Positions 47,148 through 56,232 of a stretch of DNA of 64,000 bases are shown here, one piece after another (within the stretch, counting starts at the first letter, position 1; every line of letters begins with the position of its first letter). This DNA is from VXPW01 sp965115815 (lineage in GTDB: Bacteria; Pseudomonadota; Alphaproteobacteria; TMED109). The position numbers and the translations under genes are program-made. The notes beneath the pieces are model-generated. The model was not told the DNA's origin and searched no databases. It worked only from the letters and a program-made list of their open reading frames with translations. The stretch is taken from NCBI GenBank assembly GCA_965115815.1, contig OZ220465.1, forward strand, positions 1,674,001 to 1,738,000, written 5' to 3'.

Positions 47148-47761
47148 CGACCGCCCAGCTCCAGCCGCTGCGCCCCCGCCACCGCAAGGTCCGTCGGGGC
47201 CGTTACCACGACGCTCCCGCCGCCTGCGCGATGGCGCGCCAGTTCTTCCTGCAGCAGGGCCTCGCCGGCGGTGTCGAGATTGGCGGCCGGCTCGTCCAGG
47301 AGCCACAGGCGCGCCCGGACCACCAGCATGCGGGCCAGGGCCAGACGGCGCTGCTGCCCGGCCGACAGCCAGCCTGCCGGCAGATTCGCGGCCCGTCCGA
47401 GGCCGACCCGCCCCAGCACGGTCGCGGCGGCCGGTCCGGACCGGGTCAGCCGCCCCCAGAACTCCAGATTCTCGCGCACCGTGAGGCGGGCCTTGAGGGC
47501 ATTGGCGTGTCCGAGGTATCCGAGAGCATGCACGAAGGATCCGCGCTCCGGCGCCCGGCAGGTCCCGCGCGAGGGGTCCAGGAGACCGGCCACGATGCGA
47601 AGCAGCGAAGACTTGCCGGAGCCGTTCGGCCCGGTCACGACTAGGGCCTGCCCGCTGCCGACCGCAAACGATACGTCGGAGAACAGTTCGCGATCACCGC
47701 GCTCGCACGCGAGTCCGCAGACCACGAGTTCGTCTCCCGCCGCGCCCGGCCGCTCAGTCAC
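47144..47761 (-). CDS. ccmA: Heme exporter ATP-binding protein CcmA
   Basis: CcmA is the ATPase of the CcmABCD complex. The 205-residue ABC protein has Walker A (VVTGPNGSGKSSLLR, near residue 40), the Q-loop region LGYLGHANALKARLTVREN, the signature LSAGQQRRLALARM and Walker B (LWLLDEPAANLD). The start is the GTG at 47761, inside the end of the PaaK-like gene (8-bp overlap). The ccm genes are therefore probably translated from a transcript that includes that gene. Confidence 0.94.
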   Translation of the reverse strand: MTERPGAAGDELVVCGLACERGDRELFSDVSFAVGSGQALVVTGPNGSGKSSLLRIVAGLLDPSRGTCRAPERGSFVHALGYLGHANALKARLTVRENLEFWGRLTRSGPAAATVLGRVGLGRAANLPAGWLSAGQQRRLALARMLVVRARLWLLDEPAANLDTAGEALLQEELARHRAGGGSVVVTAPTDLAVAGAQRLELGGR

Positions 47762-49004
47762 GCGGACGGGTGTCGTCGATGTACCGGCCGTCGTCGGGGA
47801 TCCGGTCCTCGGCCACGAGAGACACGGCCGTCCGGACCCGGAGCACCGATCGGGCCGTGGCGGCAAGGGTCTCCGCGGCGACGGACTGCCCGGTCCGGGT
47901 CGCGACCTGCAGGTCCGCGCGGTCCCGGTCCTGCTCCCGCCCGACGATCAGCCGGATGCGGCCGATTTCGGGATGGCGCCTCGCGATTTCCCGCACCTGC
48001 CCCGGGTGCACGAACAGGCCCCGGACCTTGGCCGCCTGATCGGCGCGGCCCAGCCAGCCGGCGAGGCGGGGGCCCGTGCGCCCGCACGGGCTCGGACCCT
48101 CCAGGAATCTCGAGAGATCGCCGGTTCCGAACCGGATCATCGGGTAGGCGGGGCTGAGCAGGGTGACGGTCACTTCCCCGACGGCGCCCGGCGCGACCGG
48201 CGCCGTGCCGCCCGGTTCCACCAGTTCGACGATCACGTCCTCGTCGACCACCAGGCCGGTCCCCGGCACCGTTTCGTACGCGATCTGGCCGACATCGGCG
48301 GTTCCGTATCCCTGCAGTACGCGGATGCCCTCTTCCTCGAACCGGGACCGGAGACGGGAGGTCAGCGCTTCTCCGCCGACGATTCCGCTTTCCAGCGAGG
48401 AGACGTCGAGCCCCCGTTGGGCGGCTTCTTGGAGCAGGATGCCGAGAAAGGACGGGGTTCCGGCATAGCGGTTGGGACGCAGGGAGGCGATCGTCTGCAG
48501 CTGGAGGTCGGTGTTGCCGGTACCGGCGGGAAAGACCGCGCAGCCGAGGGCATGGGCTCCCTGTTCCATCATGAAGCCGGCCGGCGTGAAATGGTACGAG
48601 AAGGTGTTGTGGACGAGGTCGCCGGGCCGGAACCCGGCGGCGTGCATCCCCCGGGCCATGCGCCAGAAGTCCCCTTCGCCGCCGGGTTCGTAGATGGGGC
48701 CGGGCGAGGCGAAGACATGCCGGAACCTTCCGGCCGGCCGCGTCGCCAGCCCGCCGAAGGGAGGCGATGCCTGCTGCAGGTCCGGAAGGTCGGACTTCCG
48801 GAGCACGGGCAGGCGGGCGAGCGCCTCGCGGCTGTCGACGCGGTCGGGGTCGATGCCGGCGAGGCGCCCGGACCAGGCCGGAGCCTCGGCCGCCGCCCCC
48901 CGGAGGAGGGTTCGCAGCCGTTCGAACTGGGATCGTGCGCGCACCTCCGGCGGCCGCGTTTCCAGATCGTCGTAGCAGGGAGGGTGGGGGGCGGGGTGGG
49001 TCAT
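47754..49004 (-). CDS. PaaK-like AMP-dependent acyl-CoA ligase
   Basis: This 416-residue adenylate-forming enzyme resembles phenylacetate-CoA ligase. Landmarks are LPVLRKSDLPDLQQ, a short P-loop-like segment VFASPGPIYEPGG, HNTFSYHFTPAG, VLQGYGTADVGQIAYE and RFGTGDLSRF near the hinge. A reduced C-terminal domain (LAGWLGRADQAAKVRGLFVHP) follows. GGAAAGG precedes the ATG at 49004. Its substrate is unknown; arylacetates or other acids are possible. Its end overlaps ccmA, an unusual neighbour for cytochrome c maturation. Confidence 0.85.
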   Translation of the reverse strand: MTHPAPHPPCYDDLETRPPEVRARSQFERLRTLLRGAAAEAPAWSGRLAGIDPDRVDSREALARLPVLRKSDLPDLQQASPPFGGLATRPAGRFRHVFASPGPIYEPGGEGDFWRMARGMHAAGFRPGDLVHNTFSYHFTPAGFMMEQGAHALGCAVFPAGTGNTDLQLQTIASLRPNRYAGTPSFLGILLQEAAQRGLDVSSLESGIVGGEALTSRLRSRFEEEGIRVLQGYGTADVGQIAYETVPGTGLVVDEDVIVELVEPGGTAPVAPGAVGEVTVTLLSPAYPMIRFGTGDLSRFLEGPSPCGRTGPRLAGWLGRADQAAKVRGLFVHPGQVREIARRHPEIGRIRLIVGREQDRDRADLQVATRTGQSVAAETLAATARSVLRVRTAVSLVAEDRIPDDGRYIDDTRPRD

Positions 49005-49021
49005 GCCGTGCCTTTCCGGGA

Positions 49022-49969
49022 TCAGTAGCCGCGCGCGGGCGAGACGGCGTGTCGGGGGGCCTCCCCGGTCCGGACCCGCGCGAGGTTGTCGGCCAGCAGC
49101 CGCGCTGCATGGGGCGTGGCGAAGTTGATCCCGGCCGCATGCGGCGTGATGATGACATCGGGACGCTGCCAGAGGGTGCTGGCGGGAGACAGGGGCTCGT
49201 CCGCGAACACGTCCAGAAAGCACGAGCCGAGGTGGCCGGAGGCCAGCAGCGCCTCGAGATCCGACTCCACGAGGGTGCTGCCCCGGCCGAGATTGATGAC
49301 GTGGGCGCCGCGCGGCAGCAGCCCGAGGTGCTCGCCGTCGAGCAGCCGGTGCGTGGCCGCGGTGGCGGGAAGCACGGACAGCAGGATGTCGGCCGCGCCC
49401 AGAACCGCCGCGAGGCCTTCCGGGCCCCGGTAGCCGGTCACGTCCTCGATCGTCGTGCGTCCGGTGCGCGACCAGGCGCTCAGGGCAAACCGGAACGACC
49501 GCAGCCGCCGGAGGATCGCCCGGCCGATCTCGCCGGTGCCCAGGACGCCCACGCGGGTGCGCGCGGTATCGGCGTACGGGGGCGGCCCCCAGAGGCGTCG
49601 GCCCTGGTTCCGGAGGTGGCGGTGCAGGCTGCGGTGGCAGGCCAGCACGGCGAGCACGGCGTACTCGACCATCTGTTCGGTCAGGGTCGGGTCGACCGTG
49701 CGGGCCAGATGCACCGAAGCGGGAGGAGGGTGGGCGAGCAGGTGATCCACGCCGGTTCCGATCGTCTGGACCAGGCGCAGGTTCGGCAGCTGACGCCACA
49801 TGGCCGGAGGGGCCTGCCACACGAAGGCGGCGGCGACGGCGGACGGATCCCGGATCTCGTCGGGCCAGACCTGCAGCTCGACCGGCAGCGTGAGCTCGCG
49901 ACAGACCTCGCGCCAGGGTCCGACCGGGTCGTCGGTGCTGAAGTAGGCGACCGGGAACGACCGGGTCAT
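49022..49969 (-). CDS. D-isomer 2-hydroxyacid dehydrogenase (glyoxylate/hydroxypyruvate reductase-like)
   Basis: The 315-residue protein has the NAD-binding GVLGTGEIGRAILRRL motif near residue 140. Catalytic Arg and Glu regions are INLGRGSTLVESDL and DVFADEPLSPAS, and the catalytic His is in ITPHAAGINF. The overall pattern is closest to GhrA-type reductases, which reduce glyoxylate and hydroxypyruvate. Its start overlaps the stop of yejF by four bases, so it appears to be the last gene of the yej operon, followed closely by the PaaK-like gene. Confidence 0.88.
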   Translation of the reverse strand: MTRSFPVAYFSTDDPVGPWREVCRELTLPVELQVWPDEIRDPSAVAAAFVWQAPPAMWRQLPNLRLVQTIGTGVDHLLAHPPPASVHLARTVDPTLTEQMVEYAVLAVLACHRSLHRHLRNQGRRLWGPPPYADTARTRVGVLGTGEIGRAILRRLRSFRFALSAWSRTGRTTIEDVTGYRGPEGLAAVLGAADILLSVLPATAATHRLLDGEHLGLLPRGAHVINLGRGSTLVESDLEALLASGHLGSCFLDVFADEPLSPASTLWQRPDVIITPHAAGINFATPHAARLLADNLARVRTGEAPRHAVSPARGY

Positions 49970-51573
49970 GCAGCGGCCTCTCGCTCCAGCCGGGCGGCGC
50001 GCAGGAGCCGTTTCGTGTAGGCGGTGGCGGGGCGGCGGAACACCTGGTCGGCGGGGCCGCGTTCGACGACGACGCCGGCCTGCATCACGAGCAACTCGTC
50101 GGCCATCGCGCGGATGATCCGAAGATCGTGGCTGATGAACAGGTACGCGAGGCGGTGGCGCGCCTGCAGCGCGTGGAGGAGGTTCACGATCTGGGCCTGC
50201 ACCGAGAGGTCGAGGGCCGAAGTGGGTTCGTCGAGCACCAGGACGCGGGGCGCGAGGACTAGGGCCCGGGCGATGGAGATCCGCTGGCGTTGGCCGCCCG
50301 AGAATTCGTGAGGATAGCGATCCATGACCGCCGCCGAAAGACCGACCTCCTGCAGCGTGTCCGCCACCCGCTGCCGGGCCTCCCCGGCCGTGCGCACCCG
50401 GCGGTGCAGGACCAGGCCTTCGGCGACGATGTCGAACACCGACAGCCGCGGGGCCAGGGAGCCGTAGGGGTCCTGGAACACGAACTGCATCCGGGCCCGC
50501 AGGGGCCGCAGGTCCCGCCAGCCCAGCCGATCGATCGCGCGGCCCTCGAAGCGGATGGACCCGGTGCTGGAGATCAGACGCAGGACGGCCTGCCCGAGCG
50601 TGGTCTTCCCGCAGCCGGATTCTCCGACCACGCCGAGGGTGCGGCCCGGGCGCAGCGACAGGTCGACCCCGTCGACGGCCTTCACGTGCCCCGCGATCCG
50701 GCGCAGGATGCCCTTTCGCACCGGGTAGTGGACCCGCACGCCGCGCACGTCGAGGAGCGGTGCGGTCGCGGCCGGATCCGCCGGCGGCGGCTTGCGAATG
50801 CCGGGCTGACTGGCGAGCAGGCGCTGCGTGTAGGGATGACGGGGCCGGCCGAACACGGCCTCGGTATCGCCGCGTTCCACGATGCGCCCGTCCTGCATGA
50901 CCGCAGTCCGGCGGGCGACCGACCGCACGATCGTGAGATCGTGGGTGATCAGCAGGAGCCCCATGCCGTGTTCGCGCTGCAGGTCGGCGATGAGGGCCAG
51001 GATGTCGGCCTGGACCGTGACGTCGAGGGCGCTGGTCGGTTCATCCGCGATCAGGTAGCGGGGCCGGTTGGCCAGCGCGCAGGCGATCATGACCCGCTGC
51101 CGCTGTCCGCCGGACAGCTGGTGCGGATAGGCGTCGGGACGGGCCGCGGCCTCCTCGAGGCCGACCCGTTCGAGCAGGTCCCGGGTTGCCCGCCGCGCCG
51201 CCGCGCGCGGGAGCCGCTGGTGCAGGATCAGGGTTTCGGACACCTGGCGCAGGATCGTGTGCAGCGGGTTCAGTGACGTCATCGGCTCCTGGAAGACCAT
51301 GGCGATCTCGTTGCCCCGGATGCGGCGGAGCCGTTCGTCGGGCGCCCCGAGCAGTTCCGCGCCGTCGAGGCGGATCGATCCCCGGGGGTGGGTGGCGCGC
51401 GGATACGGCAGCAGCCCCAGCACCGACAGCGCGGTCACCGACTTGCCCGAGCCGGATTCGCCGACCAGCGCCAGCGTCTCCCCGCGCGCCAGCGCCAGGC
51501 TCACGTCGTGCACCGCGTCCACGGGTCCGTCCTCGGTCCGGAACCGGACGGCGAGATCCTGGATCCGGAGCAT
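49966..51573 (-). CDS. yejF: Peptide ABC transporter, fused ATP-binding protein YejF
   Basis: The 535-residue protein carries two complete ABC domains. The first has Walker A GESGSGKS near residue 37 and signature LSGGQRQRVMIA. The second has GESGCGKT near residue 310 and signature FSGGQRQRISIA. YejF energises uptake of oligopeptides, including microcin C-type peptides in enterics, through YejB and YejE. It overlaps the hydroxyacid dehydrogenase start by four bases and lies 19 bp after yejE. Confidence 0.94.
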   Translation of the reverse strand: MLRIQDLAVRFRTEDGPVDAVHDVSLALARGETLALVGESGSGKSVTALSVLGLLPYPRATHPRGSIRLDGAELLGAPDERLRRIRGNEIAMVFQEPMTSLNPLHTILRQVSETLILHQRLPRAAARRATRDLLERVGLEEAAARPDAYPHQLSGGQRQRVMIACALANRPRYLIADEPTSALDVTVQADILALIADLQREHGMGLLLITHDLTIVRSVARRTAVMQDGRIVERGDTEAVFGRPRHPYTQRLLASQPGIRKPPPADPAATAPLLDVRGVRVHYPVRKGILRRIAGHVKAVDGVDLSLRPGRTLGVVGESGCGKTTLGQAVLRLISSTGSIRFEGRAIDRLGWRDLRPLRARMQFVFQDPYGSLAPRLSVFDIVAEGLVLHRRVRTAGEARQRVADTLQEVGLSAAVMDRYPHEFSGGQRQRISIARALVLAPRVLVLDEPTSALDLSVQAQIVNLLHALQARHRLAYLFISHDLRIIRAMADELLVMQAGVVVERGPADQVFRRPATAYTKRLLRAARLEREAAA

Positions 51574-51592
51574 CAGCGCGCCGGGCCGGCGG

Positions 51593-52651
51593 TCACCGGA
51601 AGACCTTGCGCGGATCGAAGGCGTCGCGCACCGCCTCGCTCATGAAGACCAGCAGGGACAGGAGCACGGCGAGGGCCAGAAACCCGGTGAAGCCCAGCCA
51701 CGGCGCCTGCAGGTTGTTCTTGCCCTGGTTGAGCAGTTCGCCGAGCGACGGGGAGCCGGGCGGCAGGCCGAACCCCAGGAAATCCAGGGACGTCAGGACG
51801 GTCACGGATCCGGCCAGCGTGAACGGCAGGAAGGTCAGAGTGGAGACCATCGCGTTGGGCAGCACGTGCCGGAGCATGATGCGCACGTTGCCCATCCCGA
51901 GCGCCCGCGCCGCCTTGACGTAGTCGAGATTGCGGGCCCGCAGCACCTCGGCGCGCACGACGCCGACCAGTCCCATCCAGCTGAACAGCAGCAGCAGCAG
52001 CAGCAGCAATCCGAAGCTGGGGGTGACGATGCTGGCCAGGATGATCAGGAGGTAGAGCACCGGCAGCCCGCTCCAGATCTCGATGAAGCGTTGTCCGAGC
52101 AGATCCGTGAGGCCGCCGAAGTACCCCTGGACCAGTCCGGCGGCGACCCCGATGCCGGACGAGAGGATGGTCAGGGCCACGCCGAACAGGATCGAGATCC
52201 GCAGGCCGTAGATCAGGCGGGCCAGCACGTCGCGCGCCTGGTCGTCGGTCCCGAGCCAGTTGGCCGACGACGGCGGCGACGGCGCCGGCCGGCCGAGGTC
52301 GAAGGCGACGGTCCGGTAGCTGAACCGGACCGGCGGCCAGAGCATCCAGCCGTTCGCGCGGATCAGGTCGCGCACGTAGGGGTCGCGGTAGTCCGCGGGC
52401 GTCGCGAAGTCGCCGCCGAAGGCCGTTTCGGGGTAGTCCGCGAGTACCGGAACATAGTAGCGGCCCTCGAACTGCACCAGCAGCGGCCGGTCGTTGGCCA
52501 GGAACTCGGCGGGCAGCGTGACCAGCAGCAGGCCGCCCATCATCCAGGTGGCGAGATAGCCTCTCCGGTTCCGCCGGAAGTGGGCCCAGCGGCGTCCGGC
52601 CAGCCGGCGGCCGGGTCCCGGGGACCGGCTCCCCGCGGCCGGATCAGACAT
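51593..52651 (-). CDS. yejE: Peptide ABC transporter permease YejE
   Basis: The 352-residue inner-membrane permease has a single N-terminal helix and a large periplasmic loop (YYVPVLADYPETAFGGDF), then five helices. The cytoplasmic EAA loop region is KAARALGMGNVRIMLRHVLPNA. The long loop is typical of YejE. It overlaps yejB by 8 bp. Confidence 0.93.
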   Translation of the reverse strand: MSDPAAGSRSPGPGRRLAGRRWAHFRRNRRGYLATWMMGGLLLVTLPAEFLANDRPLLVQFEGRYYVPVLADYPETAFGGDFATPADYRDPYVRDLIRANGWMLWPPVRFSYRTVAFDLGRPAPSPPSSANWLGTDDQARDVLARLIYGLRISILFGVALTILSSGIGVAAGLVQGYFGGLTDLLGQRFIEIWSGLPVLYLLIILASIVTPSFGLLLLLLLLFSWMGLVGVVRAEVLRARNLDYVKAARALGMGNVRIMLRHVLPNAMVSTLTFLPFTLAGSVTVLTSLDFLGFGLPPGSPSLGELLNQGKNNLQAPWLGFTGFLALAVLLSLLVFMSEAVRDAFDPRKVFR

Positions 52652-53741
52652 TGCGGTGTTCGAAGTCGATCCGGGGATCGACCACCGTCATCGTGAAGTC
52701 CCCGACGATGTTGACGGCGAGACCGAGCAGCGTGAAGAAGTAGAGGGTGGCGAACATCACCGGATAGTCACGGTTGACCGCCGCTTCGAAACCGAGCAGG
52801 CCGAGACCGTCGAGCGAGAAGATCACCTCGGTCAGCAGGGCGCCGGTGAACAGGATGCCGATGAAGGCGGCCGGAAATCCGGCGATCACGATCAGCATCG
52901 CATTCCGGAAGACATGTCCGTAGAGCACCCGCCGGCGGTCGAGGCCCTTGGCCCGGGCGGTCAGCACGTACTGCTGGTTGATCTGGTCCAGGAAGGAGTT
53001 CTTGGTCAGCATGACGAGTCCGGCGAAGCCGCCGATGACCATCGACAGGACCGGCAGCACCAGGTGCCACAGGTAATCGACGATCCGGGCGCCCCAGCCC
53101 AGTTCCCGCCAGTCGGGCGAGGTGAGGCCCTGGAGCGGGAACCAGTCGAGGAACCGCCCGCCCGCGAACAGGATGATCAGCAGGACGGCGAACAGGAAGC
53201 CGGGAATCGCATTGCCGACCACCACGATCGCGCTGGTCCAGACGTCGAACGTCGATCCGTCGCGCACCGCTTTCGCGACCCCGAGCGGGAGGGATACGAG
53301 ATAGACGAGCAGTGTGGTCCACAAGCCGAGCGAGATCGAGACCGGGAGCTTGTCGAGGACCAGGTCGGTGACCCGTCGGTCGCTGAAGAAGCTCTCGCCG
53401 AAATCGAAGACGAGGTAGCGCCCCATCATCTCGAAGAAGCGCTCGTGGGCCGGCCGGTCGAAGCCGTACATGCGTTCGATGCGCTCGATCAGTTCGGGAT
53501 CGAGTCCCCGAGCGCCGCGATAGGGGGTGCCGGATTCCCGGCCGGCCTCGGCGGGTGTCAGCTGTTCCCGGCCGCCGCCGGCAAACCGCTCGGTTGCGTC
53601 GCTTCCGATTCCCCGGATCTGCGCGATCAGGCTCTCGACGGGGCCGCCGGGGGCGAACTGGACGATCGCGAAGTTGACGACCATGATCCCGAACAGCGTC
53701 GGAACCACCAGCAGCACGCGCCGGACGAGGTAGGCAACCAC
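52644..53741 (-). CDS. yejB: Peptide ABC transporter permease YejB
   Basis: The 365-residue permease starts MVAYLVRRVLLVVPTLFGIM, as in DppB/YejB proteins. A YejB-type periplasmic insertion (about residues 40-90) follows, and its EAA loop reads LTARAKGLDRRRVLYGHVFRN. It pairs with YejE to form the channel. It lies 6 bp after yejA. Confidence 0.94.
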   Translation of the reverse strand: MVAYLVRRVLLVVPTLFGIMVVNFAIVQFAPGGPVESLIAQIRGIGSDATERFAGGGREQLTPAEAGRESGTPYRGARGLDPELIERIERMYGFDRPAHERFFEMMGRYLVFDFGESFFSDRRVTDLVLDKLPVSISLGLWTTLLVYLVSLPLGVAKAVRDGSTFDVWTSAIVVVGNAIPGFLFAVLLIILFAGGRFLDWFPLQGLTSPDWRELGWGARIVDYLWHLVLPVLSMVIGGFAGLVMLTKNSFLDQINQQYVLTARAKGLDRRRVLYGHVFRNAMLIVIAGFPAAFIGILFTGALLTEVIFSLDGLGLLGFEAAVNRDYPVMFATLYFFTLLGLAVNIVGDFTMTVVDPRIDFEHRNV

Positions 53742-53747
53742 CGGCGG

Positions 53748-55586
53748 CTATCGGGACGGCAGGCCGGTCCGGGCCGCGCGGTCCGGCTCGAACCACCATG
53801 TCGAGGGAAAGCCCAGGCCGTAGCGGGGGGGGATTTCGGGAATCCCGAACCGGTCCCAGTATACCAGCCGGAAGGCCGAGATGTGCCAGTGCGGGATCAC
53901 GTAGTGGCCGTGCAGGAGGACCCGGTCCAGCGCCCGCGCGGCGGCGATCTGGGCGGCCCGGTCGGGGGCGCGGATGACGGACTCCACCAGCGTGTCGACG
54001 ACCGGATCGGCGATCCCGGGATAGTTGCCGCTGCCCGGCGTGGCGGCGGCGGACGAGGTCCAGAAGTCGCGCTGTTCGTTGCCGGGCGAGAAGGTCTGGC
54101 CGCGGGCCATCACGATCATGTCGTAGTCGAATTCCCGCAGCCGGGCCTCGTACTGCGCGCGGTCGACGATGCGGATCGATGCGCGCACCCCCAAGCGCTC
54201 GAGATTGCCGACGAACGGCGCCGTGATGCGCTCGAAGGCCGGCGACCCCAGCAGGATCTCGAAGGCGACCGGCGCTCCGTCGGGCGCGATCAGCGACCGC
54301 CCCTCGACGCGGTATCCGGCCTCGTCGAGCAGGCGCTGCGCGGTGCGGAGGTGGGCGCGGTTGCGGCCGGAGCCGTCGGTTCTCGGCGCCTGGTACGGCC
54401 CGCGGAAGACGTCCGGCGGCAGGCGGGCCCGGTGCGGTTCCAGCAGCGCGAGTTCGGCTTCGGAAGGAAGGCCGGCGGCCGCCAGCTCGGAATTGGAGAA
54501 GTAGCTTTCCGTGCGGCGGTACTGACCGTGGAAGAGCGTGCGGTTGGTCCACTCGAAGTCGAAGGCGAACGCCAGCGCCTGACGGAGGGTGCGGTCCCGG
54601 AAGACCTTCCGCCGCAGGTTGAAGACGTAGCCCTGCATGCCGGTCGGCAGCTCGTGCTCCACGATCCGGCGCGCCAGCCGTCCCTCCTCCACCGCTTCGA
54701 TCTCGTAGGCGGTCGCCCATTCCTTGGCGATGTTCTCCACCCGGAAGTCGAACTCCCCGGCCTTGAGGGCTTCGATCATGACGTTGGTGTCGCGGTAGTA
54801 GTCGTAGCGGATTCGATCGAAGTTGTGCCGGCCGACATGGATCGGTAGGTCCCGCCCCCAGTAGTCCGGCACGCGCTCGTACTCGATGGAGCGGCCCGGA
54901 TCGACGGCCCCGAACCGGTAGGGGCCGCTGCCCAGAGGCGGGTCCAGCGTGGTGGCCGCGAACTCGCGTTCCTCCCAGTAGTGCTTGGGGAGGATGTCGA
55001 ATTCGCCGACGATCAGCGCGAGCTCGCGGTTGACCCCGGGCGAGAACGTGAACCGCACCGTGCGCGGACCGGTCGCGTGCACGCCGGTCACGTCCTTGTA
55101 GTACTCGGCGTAGAACGGGTGTCCTTCGCGGATCAGGGTGTCGAAGGTCCAGATCACGTCGGCCGGCGTGACCGGCACGCCGTCGTGCCACCGGGCTTCG
55201 GCCCGGAGCGTGTACTCGACCCATGCGTCCTCGGCGCCGACCGTGATGGTCTCCGCCAGCAGACCGTACTGGGTGAACGGCTCGTCTTCGGTCCCCCAGG
55301 TCAGGCTGTCGTAGATGAGGGCGGCGCCGGCCCCCGAGATCCCCTTGAGGGTGAACGGGTTGAGAGTGTCGAAGGTGCGGTCGGCGGCGAGCCGGACCGT
55401 GCCCCCCTTCGGGGCGTCGGGCCGGACGTAGTCGAGATGCGGGAACGAGGCGCCGTACTTGGGTGCGCCGAACAGGGACAGCGCATGCGCGGCCACCGGG
55501 CCGTCGGCGTGGGCGGCGGGAGCCGCGAGGAGGAGGCCGGCCAGGACGCACGCGCGGGATCGGGGCAGGGCAGCACACATGGACAC
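53748..55586 (-). CDS. yejA: Peptide ABC transporter substrate-binding protein YejA
   Basis: The 612-residue periplasmic binding protein of the SBP_bac_5 family has a cleavable signal peptide (VLAGLLLAAPAAHADG, residues 14-29). The mature start ALSLFGAPKYGASFPHLDYV is typical of YejA. Landmarks are GGTVRLAADRTFDTLNPFTL and the C-terminal IPHWHISAFRLVYWDRFGIP. It is the first gene of yejABEF and determines ligand choice, probably oligopeptides. Confidence 0.94.
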   Translation of the reverse strand: MSMCAALPRSRACVLAGLLLAAPAAHADGPVAAHALSLFGAPKYGASFPHLDYVRPDAPKGGTVRLAADRTFDTLNPFTLKGISGAGAALIYDSLTWGTEDEPFTQYGLLAETITVGAEDAWVEYTLRAEARWHDGVPVTPADVIWTFDTLIREGHPFYAEYYKDVTGVHATGPRTVRFTFSPGVNRELALIVGEFDILPKHYWEEREFAATTLDPPLGSGPYRFGAVDPGRSIEYERVPDYWGRDLPIHVGRHNFDRIRYDYYRDTNVMIEALKAGEFDFRVENIAKEWATAYEIEAVEEGRLARRIVEHELPTGMQGYVFNLRRKVFRDRTLRQALAFAFDFEWTNRTLFHGQYRRTESYFSNSELAAAGLPSEAELALLEPHRARLPPDVFRGPYQAPRTDGSGRNRAHLRTAQRLLDEAGYRVEGRSLIAPDGAPVAFEILLGSPAFERITAPFVGNLERLGVRASIRIVDRAQYEARLREFDYDMIVMARGQTFSPGNEQRDFWTSSAAATPGSGNYPGIADPVVDTLVESVIRAPDRAAQIAAARALDRVLLHGHYVIPHWHISAFRLVYWDRFGIPEIPPRYGLGFPSTWWFEPDRAARTGLPSR

Positions 55587-55589
55587 GGT

Positions 55590-56126
55590 TCATCCGGGGG
55601 GCGGGAGCGGGGCCGGGGTCTCGGACTGCAGGCGCAGCCACGCGAGGATAGCGGCCCGTACGTCCGGATCCCGGATCCCGGCGAACGCCATGCTGGTCCC
55701 GGGAAGATACGTCCCGGGATCGGCCAGGAATGCGTCCAGGGCGGCGTAGGTCCAGACGCCTTCCTGCGCCGCCATGGCCCGGGAATAGCGGAAGTCGGGG
55801 CGGGTGCCGACGGGCCGGTCGATCAGCGCATGGAGGTTCGGTCCGACCCGGTCGGGCTGCCCGGAGGCGAAGGTGTGGCAGGCCGCGCACTTCCGGACCG
55901 CCCGCTCGCCGGCGGCGGGGTCGGCGGCCGCCAGCCGGATCCCGATCGGATCCGCCGCCGGAGGATCGGCGGCCCCGGACGGGGACGGGGATGCGGGCAG
56001 GCCGAGGAGGGCCGCCGGCACGGGGGGTTCCGGATAGACCACGTTGCTGATGGTCGCGGCGATCCCGGCGGTGAGCAGCGCGGCGAGCAGCGCTCCGGCG
56101 ATCTTGTTGATTTCGAAGGGTGACAC
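55590..56126 (-). CDS. Membrane-anchored class I cytochrome c (CycM-like)
   Basis: The start is a GTG at 56126 preceded by GGGAG. The 178-residue protein begins SPFEINKIAGALLAALLTAG, the uncleaved anchor typical of alphaproteobacterial CycM/c552-type cytochromes. A proline/alanine linker and a cytochrome c domain follow, with the heme site CAACH, the axial Met in PGTSMAFAG and the C-terminal helix. It would shuttle electrons to a terminal oxidase. It needs the Ccm system encoded on both sides of this window. Confidence 0.9.
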   Translation of the reverse strand: MSPFEINKIAGALLAALLTAGIAATISNVVYPEPPVPAALLGLPASPSPSGAADPPAADPIGIRLAAADPAAGERAVRKCAACHTFASGQPDRVGPNLHALIDRPVGTRPDFRYSRAMAAQEGVWTYAALDAFLADPGTYLPGTSMAFAGIRDPDVRAAILAWLRLQSETPAPLPPPG

Positions 56127-56232
56127 TACGTACTCCCGGTGCGATGGGAAGGCGCCGGGCGCGGTGTGCCCGGAGCCGGCGGAACCGAGGGGCCTCGGGC
56201 GGGCCGGGGCGTCCGGAACGGCATGCCGGGCG

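Noticed and set aside
52768..55890. About 1040-codon minus-strand open frame across yejB/yejA
   Set aside because: It is an out-of-frame shadow of yejB and yejA, with composition typical of such shadows.
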